DNA from: Hygrophila difformis
Lineage: Eukaryota; Streptophyta; Magnoliopsida; Lamiales; Acanthaceae
NCBI GenBank assembly: GCA_030278955.1
Contig: JAOANR010000006.1
Coordinates: 7,711,915-7,775,914, forward strand
Direction of reading: 5' to 3'
DNA: 64,000 bases
In this document: one piece after another, positions 56,129 to 64,000 of the stretch
Layout of the letters: each line of letters opens with the position of its first letter
Position numbering within the stretch: the stretch's first letter is position 1
Notes under the pieces: model-generated
Databases searched by the model: none
Seen by the model: only the letters and a program-made list of their open reading frames with translations
Told to the model about the DNA's origin: nothing
Translations under genes and position numbers: made by a program

Positions 56129-58690
56129 TATGGCCCCTTTAATTCGCCCTTAACATTTCAGTTAAGCTTGTTGAAGATAAAACCATCCTTATGCATTTTC
56201 AGAAAGTTTGCCTTTTCTTTTCTTCCTTTTTTTTTTTTTTTTTTTTTTCAGCCGAGTTTGGGTTTTACAGTATTTGTTTTTTCTAATGTATTCTGGGTTT
56301 ATCTGTTTTTTGTGTTTCTAATTGGTCAGTAGATAAAATAAAATGAGCCTAGGTGTGGATTGAACGGCAAATTGGTACTGCACTTTACTTATGGACTGCT
56401 AAATAGAAGTCTTGTGAAATGTTTGATGTTTTGAATTATTGTGGCGTGTTGTTCTTCAGCGGCGGATCCAAATTTTTTTTAAAGTGGTGTCCCGAAAAAT
56501 AGTGGAAGCTATATTGAAATTAGGGGTATTAGTTTTTTTTTTTTTTTGGAAGAGCCATTAAAGGCTTGGGAAATGAGTGGTGGGAGCCCATGCCACACAA
56601 ATTACAAATTACTAAGGGAACAAAGGGGATGGATAGGGGGTCGGGTGGGGATTCGAACCCAAACCTATAGGTGAGGAGTTGGGGGACTTGACCAGGTTAA
56701 GTCCCCAACCCCAATTCGGGATAGTAGTTGTTAAACACAAATAATATAGAGGAAATCTTAATTGAAATGAATGATTGTGGTATCATCATAAAAATTAAGT
56801 GGTGTCCCTAAGCCTAATCTAATTAAATGTAAAAAAAATTCTACCTTAAAATAGCAGTTTCATCAATTTAATTGGTGTTTTGAGCCACCCCTAGACAATG
56901 CATAGATCCGCCCATGGTTCTCTTCACTCCATTGGATGGATTGCATTAGTTGGAATTCTTTGTTTCACATCACTGTTATGTTCCTTTCTTTATGGCTCAA
57001 AATGCAGTATCCTTTTTGTTGAATTCATTTGTTAATTAATGGTCTAGCATCTGATCTGGGTATGCATGAGTTGTCAGCTTGTGATCCTTGGAGGCCAAAT
57101 GTGATGGTTTATTTTAGAGATATGCTTGAACCTGCTGTCCTTGTGTGGCCAGGGGGCAAAAAACTGTATGCATATCATTGGGGCTTTGAGAAAATCCTGG
57201 TATCATTTGCCAAGGAAGGCTAAAAAATTACTAAATGAATAGATGCTTGAACCTTGCTGCTTTTTTGTGTCTTTGAAACTATAATATGTTTTCAAAAGAT
57301 CATGTCCACAAATATTTAGAGATTTAGTAATTTATTGAGTTACTAAATTACTTGATTACTGTTCATGGTTACTTTCATGTTTATTCGCTATTGATATTCT
57401 GGACTCTGGATTACATTACAGGATGAAAGAGAAATTAGAAAACTGAAGCCAAGATATGTCATTCTTGTTGGTTTTCATGACTTAGCCTGATGTGCTTTCT
57501 CCTGTCCACCATTCTCATTTTCAAATGCCAAATTGTACCCATCATTCTTGTTGCTTTTTCTTTGCTTCTATTCTATGTCCTGTTGCCCCTGGTTCTAAAA
57601 ATTACTATGATTCTGGTGAATCTAATTTTTTATTTTTCCTTTTTATAAATTGACCTACATGTTTATAACATTTTTCGCTTGCTTTTGCTATGAGAATGTT
57701 ACAGTTGACATTTAGAAGTTAAAACTTTGAATTGGCCTTATACGTTTAAAATGTGTTTCCTCTTGCTGAAAGTCTCCCTTATAACTGTATCTTGTCCTTA
57801 AACTTCACGGCCAGTACAATATGTATTCATGTGTTTTCCCTCAACAAATCTGGTGGCATTTAGGCCCGCCTGTCTACTATATAGGTGCGTTTTTATCCTC
57901 ACCTTTCTCATGGGGGATTTCTTATTGTTAATGCAGATATTTATAACTAGCAGCCAGGAGGAAAAAGAACTTGATGACATTTGTGTTGCCTTGTTGGAGT
58001 TGTAGCTTGTAAATCCAAAGCTCTTGGACTTTGATGGGGGCAAAGTTTCCAGCGGAGGAGGATTCATGCTGGCATGATCCCTATTCAGGCTTCCTGCTGT
58101 ATTTTTCTCTTTTTCTCTCCTATGTAATTGTGACTGGAGAATGGAGTGGGTTTGTATCCTGAAATGCTAAAATCCTAGGAAGTTATGCTAAATTTTTTAT
58201 AGTAGTTGGTGGGTATCATTTAATGATATGTTTACCCTTTTTTTTTTTTTTTTTTTTTTTTTCTTTTTTTTTTCTTTTTTTAATATCTTTCCTTAATTTA
58301 TTTAATTTGGTGGCATGTTTCTTTTATTTATTTCGACAAATGCGCAATTGAGATTGTCTGATAATTGAAGACAACCTGCTGGCTTCACCCACATACTATG
58401 CTGCACACTCACACATGATGTTATCACTTCCTCAAAGTGTTGTTGGATGGGTAAGCTACTTGCTGAGCAACCTCATGCTATCAGCAATCCATTATAATGC
58501 TGTTCCCATTACCGATTTTTCTCAGTTTTTTTGATACATGCTCTATCACATTGCATGCTTGATGCGCATCAATCAATAGTTAGAAATGCCCACATGACGA
58601 CGTTACACTTGTACCATGCTCCCAACATTCACATTGCATGCTAGTTTAACTCAAATGTCATGATGCACCCTTAAACATCATGTTATCTCT
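56129..58690. other. Downstream region of the trihelix gene
   Basis: T-rich, intron- or UTR-like DNA. A long pyrimidine-T tract lies at about 58230-58285. The plus frame at 57029-57223 (64 codons) is unrecognised but lies just after a good acceptor (aaaatgcag, 57009), so it may belong to an alternative last exon or a 3' UTR exon. A SINE copy lies at 56533-56707. Confidence 0.4.
56533..56707 (-). mobile_element. SINE copy downstream of the trihelix gene
   Basis: Minus strand. T-run at 56533-56547, 'ggtgggagcccatgccaca' in the 3' half, B box GGTTCGAATCC (complement near 56650-56660), A-box region partly duplicated or altered (complement near 56686-56705). It is closest to the 29828-29995 copy by eye, but shows no clear target duplications. 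Confidence 0.8.
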
Positions 58691-59110
58691 TCACAATGTG
58701 CTGCTGCATATTACTCTACATGTTGTTATCTCTTACCAATGTGATATTGCGATCTTATAATGCACACTCAACCAGTGATCACGGGTATGACCCGGCACTA
58801 AACACCACTCTCCGCTCCCTCGTACTCAATTCCTTCATTCCCGTCATCAACATCACAGGGTATGGCCGCCGATTTTTTGTTCACTAACATCACCACGGGA
58901 GAGATCACAAGCAGCTACACAATCATCTTCACCGCCGATTCCAACTTCAAACTCCATCCTCCTAACACAATCGCCGGAGTTGTCATTAACGTTACCGTCC
59001 GACCGTGTCCTTCCGGTTCGCGCCTCATTTGTCGCATCAACACACCCATACTCCGCATTTACCGCGTCGTTGACATCCTCTTTGGGATCTGCGTTTAAAT
59101 CCACCATGAT
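58691..59110 (+). pseudogene. Coding-like GC-rich island, unrecognised
   Basis: About 350 bp of clearly higher GC than the surroundings. Two plus-strand frames meet at about 58860: one ends ...LNTTLRSLVLNSFIPVINIT and the next runs MAADFLFTNITTGEITSSYT to ...RIYRVVDILFGICV. Together they read like one protein with a frameshift. I do not recognise the family. It could be a decayed gene or a captured exon. Confidence 0.3.
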
Positions 59111-60895
59111 GTGTTGTTCGCTGATCGGAATTTTGGAATACTACCGACAATGAAGAACACAGTTTTGATTTTTTTCTTTTATGCAGAGCCGGATGCAAAT
59201 TCACCATATAAAACATTTATTATGGCAATGTTGGAATTTTAAGAGATTTTTAATCAGCCCATAAATTTTGGCAGCATTTAATACAATCCATATATAATTG
59301 TTATTCCATATATGCAGTGGCACAAAAAATAGCAACAAATCCTCTCCACTTTCTATTAGTATTTTCATAGAGTGAGTTCATCATTTGACGCATATCCAGA
59401 ATATAATAATTCAGGACACAAACCTAATTGCTGCAGAATTGTCATCTAGATTCTAGAGTAGTATTCCCTATTCGCTCTTTCCCTTTTTTGATTTCTACAT
59501 TGTGCCAAATTAATTGCGAATTTTGTCTCCGATGAAGAATTGTTTGTTCAAGAGATGCATTTTTAAGGGAAAGACGAGACCAGTTGGCCATTTGGCCAAG
59601 AGTATTTTCCTTCCATTTTCATGAGCATTCAGGAATCAGGATTATCAAGTACTTCAACAAACCAACATGTTAATTACTTACTACATACTCCATTAAAAAT
59701 ATTATTATATATAGAGCAAATCCCAAAATATACCTCAACTTTTCCAAAATCTTCAAATATATACATAAACTATTTTTTTTGGGAAAAGTATACTCCATCT
59801 TTTAATTTCTGAAAAAAAAAATTACACTTTTTTTTTCTTCCTGAATACATCATTTTAGACCTATCAGATTCATAAAATTACATATATTTATTTGATACAG
59901 TTGCTTGAAATAGGTATTGAACAAAGTTTTTTTTTTTTTTTAAAAAAATGATTAAAAAATATATATTGAAGAACATTTAAATGTTTATATACCTGTTTAA
60001 GTATTTATATATCACTTGACCAGCCATATTATTCTTTATTTTCTCATCTTTCACATTAGATATCCATATTATGGATTCAAATGTTCCAAAACTCTTTTCA
60101 AAAAATCAAAGTAAAAATAAATAAAATGGGGAATGATAATTAGTGTGTTTTCCAATAAAACCAATACTCCATTGCCAATATTTTTCAAGCAACTTTACAA
60201 AATATAAATATAAGGAACTTTAAGGACTAAAGTAAAATATTTAAAAATTATTAGGGTCAACCTGTAGCATCCCAAAAGTAGATAATGTCTAGAATGATAT
60301 TTTTCAAAAACTAAATAAGTGTAGTTTTTTCAGAAATTAAAAATTGATGTCTATTTTTTTTTTCTAGAAAATTGTTTAGAGAATTTTGAGAAATTGAGAT
60401 ACATTTTTTGGGAATTACACATATTATATACTCCTACTATACTATATGTTGTCCATTGTTGCAACATAAGTTACATTTCTTAATACGGTATATATAACTA
60501 TAAAAAGAAACAAAATGTTTCTTGCCTCAGCCTATAGCGAGAATTCCTGGAGCTTTTCTGCCCATAGAATAGAATGTGCTCATTTTAAGTCCTGCAAAAC
60601 AATTTCAAATATCAGTAATACAAGTTTGAAGCTCGACATTATTATATATATATTTATATTGTTGGCCGTGAATGCTGAAATGTACTATTTATAAGATTGG
60701 CTTGAACAAGCAACAATTTTAACTCATGATAAAGCATTAAATATCCCATTTCATAAGTAAATCAAGTTGCTCAAATTAAACTTCACTCCAAGAAAAAAGA
60801 AAAAAAAAAGAAAACATGTTTTAAATTTTAACTACTGAAATTAGGTAGCTAAATTTTTAGATATAGTTACCAATTTCGTTAACTACGATATACTA

Positions 60896-61005
60896 CTCAT
60901 GCAGAAAACTGTTTTGGGAGAGGCACCCTTAATTGCTCTTGCAGATCCTCGAGAGATTAGTCTTGGGTCCAATGTGGCCCGGGGATACCCGGTTTTACCA
61001 AAAAA
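60896..61005 (-). repeat. Dispersed repeat, copy 2 of a local family
   Basis: Reverse-complement partner of 22688-22800, nearly identical over about 100 bp and followed on the plus strand by a run of A (61001-61011). The A/T run next to 'accgggtatcc' in both copies could be a retroposon tail or just a tract. Confidence 0.7.
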
Positions 61006-61040
61006 AAAAAATCTACTCAAGCAGTTCAGGTTATTAATAT

Positions 61041-61296
61041 TCCTTAGTTTTTGTTTATTTGTTATGGACCCATAATGCACGCAGTCCAATGCACATTTTA
61101 AACCACTAATAACTCAAGTTCGGTACAAATAAAAATTCTAAAAATTAGATATTTAAAGTACACGACCAGACGAATCTAACAAGGTCTAACTTGACTTTAT
61201 TTTAACTTGTATAACTATGATAAAACTTTAAATCAAAGTATTTATATGAATAGTTTCCAAAACTCAAATGGGGCTATTAATTGAAAACGGAGGAAG
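61041..61296. mobile_element. Stowaway-like MITE, left end decayed
   Basis: Right end TTGAAAACGGAGGAAG before TA (61297-61298). The interior has the family words ('ccagacgaatctaacaagg', 'ataactatgataaaacttta'). Left border approximate. Confidence 0.6.
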
Positions 61297-62083
61297 TATA
61301 TAATAGTAGTATAATAAATCTTGTATCTCACGACACTCTCCCTCACACACTATTTTAGCGTATAGTAGATATCTGTAGTTGAAGGTTGGGGCCGGGTGCT
61401 TCTTATACTCATACTAGTACATGACTGTCTGTACATCACACTTTCCACTTGTAATTAAACGCATCATGTTATGCAAGAGCGCAAACTTCAACTCTTTGAT
61501 TATTTTGCATGGACTACCTAACCTAATTTTGTTTCCCAAAAAACCTAGCTAGCTCTACATAAGTTAATCTCTCAATCAGAAAGAAGATGGATCTAGGGCT
61601 TCAGCTCAAAACCAATTAGTAGTAGGTAGAGTACCGCTAATGTCCATATATAAACAGAGGATATCCCAACATATAAGCGATGTGGGACACTATAACAGAT
61701 ATGATTATTCATCACTTCACCCATTCTTATTGCACACCAGTTGATCAACCTCATCACCACCGGATTACCCCCCTTTCTTATTTCTCTCTTAATACCACCA
61801 ATAATCTCCATTAATTTAAGGTCAACATTTTTGTTTGTCACTATATCTAGCTAATTTTGCAACTTGAGGAAATATGATCACCTGATCAATCTAGAATAAG
61901 ATCCTACGTCCATCCACGTCCTTGTAAATTATGAGAAAAAAGTTCGAAAAATATGAACCTAGCTCACACGGATAATATATATACATTTACATCTAGGAAA
62001 TGAGAAATATTTTAGTCAACAGGATCGATGAGGCGATGGATTATATAGGAATAATCATTATTAATTAAGATGTTAATGTTATT

Positions 62084-62121
<38 letters not shown>

Positions 62122-62417
62122 AAACTATTTTTCATTATAAAAGTATAACAGTTGTAATCTAAAAATACTCACACACACTATTCAGTTTATGTTTTTTTTA
62201 GGTGAATACTCACTATTCAGTTTATGTTGTCTACGAAACTATAACAACAAATATGAAAAAATAACAAACTAAAGAAAATAAAAACACCCCGTGAAAAGAC
62301 AAAAATATCTCACAAGATAAATAGTAATTAATGAATATGTCTCAAAAAGATGAACCATTCCAAAATATTACGACAAAAATCTGGACAACTTCATGTACGG
62401 AGATGATTGACTATATA

Positions 62418-62682
62418 CTCCCTCCGTTCATATTTAGTAGACGCTTTAGGTAAAATTTAGTATACCAAGAAAATGTAATGATTAGTCCCCTAATTTCCAT
62501 ATTTGCCCCTATCTATAAAAAGTTAAAATTAAAGTGGAGAAAGAGTGCACAGTATTCTAGGAGTAATATTTATGAAAAAGTAAGGATAATATTGGAAAAA
62601 TATGATATAGATAGGTAAAATGACAACTATTTTGGAATGCTTTTTGGTTTCTAAAAAGACAACTAAAATGGAACGGAGGGAG
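62418..62682. mobile_element. Stowaway-like MITE, complete, 265 bp
   Basis: Ends CTCCCTCCGTTCATATTTAG and CTAAAATGGAACGGAGGGAG, flanked by TA (62416-62417 and 62683-62684). Reference copy for the split element at 53519-54452. Confidence 0.85.
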
Positions 62683-62886
62683 TATTTTGTTGAGCTATAT
62701 ATATATACGAAGTATATATATATATATTAAAAATGATCTTGTACTTCAATTTTTTTAAAATAAAAATTACACTCATATTTTTCGTTTTTATAGAATATAG
62801 AAAAAGTCATATACACACTTCTACCAATTTTAGGTATTAAATGTAATTTCTTCATTAAAATGAAAGAGGTATACTCGTCCATTTAT

Positions 62887-62940
<54 letters not shown>

Positions 62941-63229
62941 TAACCTTATGTTTAATTATATTGGACTTCAACCGTAGTTGACAAAATACATTCACTAAGA
63001 TATGGGATAGGGTTAGCACTGATCACTGCAAGAAAAAACATGATTTAGCTATCAAATTCAATAGTTAAAGCATTGGTAACTAATGAGATTTGATGGCTAA
63101 ACCTTTAATAGCTAACAAATTGAGTAGCTAAATTATTTATTTTTTTCTTGTAGCGAGTGATATTTGTGAGAAATATTCAAGGTTTACCCTTCACACATTT
63201 TGCTTTTTCAATTAGAACATTAAATAATC

Positions 63230-63260
<31 letters not shown>

Positions 63261-64000
63261 CATTATAATCAAAGGGTGATGAAACCATTTACATTAGAAA
63301 TCACACATTTTCGAACGATATGGTGGCTATATATATTAGGGTTTAGGGTCTTATAGTTATGTTGCCCAATAATACCTTCTAGAGTGACGCCTTATATATG
63401 TTTTGTTTTTTTTTTGTTTTTGTTTTGTTTTTTTTTTAAATCTTAAAAAAGGAAAACTAATTTAAACATACTCGTGCATGATTTCAAATATATAGTTAAC
63501 TTTGGAGAGATATTTTCAATTGGAGATGACATATTTAACATAAATTTGATTCCACCAATTAGTTTTAGTTTAATTAAACAGACATAAGAAGTAATGTTTT
63601 GGTAAACATTTACACTTATATATCGTCAAAGGTGTGTGGGAGCCAAAGCCACACAAATTACACATAACAAAACATTTTAAAATTACTTTACACGTTTAAG
63701 ATCCAACAACGTAATAATTTATACCTTATTTAATATTATTAAATGAGTCTAATTCTTGTTGAAGCCATTTATTGATTTTAAATTCCATGTCCTTCCTCTG
63801 TCCGTAATCGTATAGTACGTTTTAGGACATAACGTGTACATTAATTAAGAAAAAGAAATGTAGTAGAAATTACTACCTACTTACCATATTTGAACGTAAT
63901 TATATTTTAGTTTATTACAGTGGCTTAAATATTGAATGGAGAAAGTATTGCTCACAGGTAGAGTCACAGGTATGCATGCACACCCCACATACTTATTATA
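62683..64000. other. AT-rich intergenic DNA, microsatellites only
   Basis: (TAA)17 at about 62889-62940, (TA)n at about 63233-63255, and a short fragment of the SINE 3' half near 63633-63665 ('gtgtgggagccaaagccac'). No supported gene. Confidence 0.55.

Larger units (their letters stand above)
59111..62417. other. AT-rich intergenic DNA with repeats
   Basis: Contains the dispersed repeat at 60896-61005 (listed), a degenerate MITE at 61041-61296 (listed) and a segment at about 61625-61690 whose minus strand reads TGTCCCACATCG, a word common at the ends of plant LTR or TRIM elements; too little to call. A (CA)n(TA)n microsatellite lies at 62082-62121. The 82-codon minus frame at 61593-61841 overlies the LTR-like piece and is not called. 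Confidence 0.4.

Noticed and set aside
61593..61841. 82-codon minus-strand frame
   Set aside because: It overlies a piece with an LTR-like end word (TGTCCCACATCG); no domain could be recognised.

Overview
This window is nuclear DNA from a flowering plant, almost certainly a eudicot. Its genes have many short introns with GT..AG borders, the protein families are plant-specific, and the intergenic DNA is AT-rich and packed with small plant-type transposons. I cannot name the species from sequence alone. I see no rRNA or tRNA gene and no CRISPR array or other prokaryotic feature.

Seven protein-coding genes are supported. From left to right they are: an LRR receptor kinase related to Arabidopsis At5g45780 (minus strand, 10 exons, 615 aa); a GSK3/SHAGGY-like kinase of the BIN2 clade (minus, 12 exons, 382 aa); an intronless CIPK of the CIPK12/18/19 type (plus, 468 aa); an intronless CIPK most like CIPK20 (minus, 478 aa from its true ATG); a MALE DISCOVERER/MRH1-type LRR receptor pseudokinase (minus, 12 exons, 696 aa); a PADRE/DUF4228 protein (plus, 178 aa); and a trihelix transcription factor (plus, about 310 aa). 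The spliced models were built by hand from frame continuity and splice sites. Every exon phase closes in all three multi-exon genes.

The first five genes, all of kinase type, match two Arabidopsis loci that are thought to be duplicates: At5g45780/CIPK19/CIPK20/MDIS1 and MRH1/CIPK12/BIN2. The window seems to keep the unreduced ancestral set in one place. Functionally the set spans brassinosteroid signalling (BIN2-like), calcium/CBL signalling (two CIPKs) and cell-surface signalling (two LRR receptors). Nothing in the sequence shows that they work together.

The spaces between genes hold most of the unusual structure. 4.5-5.8 kb: a copia RNase H fragment interrupted by a 5'-truncated LINE. 16.9-30 kb: a long AT-rich tract with a freshly flanked retroposed insert, a 290-bp tandem repeat, a Helitron relic with repeated 3'-end modules and 60-bp minisatellites, a 952-bp TIR element and a SINE with perfect target-site duplications just upstream of the first CIPK. 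43.6-50.1 kb: hAT-like, Stowaway-like and Mutator-like non-autonomous elements lying side by side or inside one another. 53.5-54.5 kb: a three-element nested MITE. I found no clearly new biochemical system. The most interesting signals are the kinase block and the Helitron and nested-transposon architecture.
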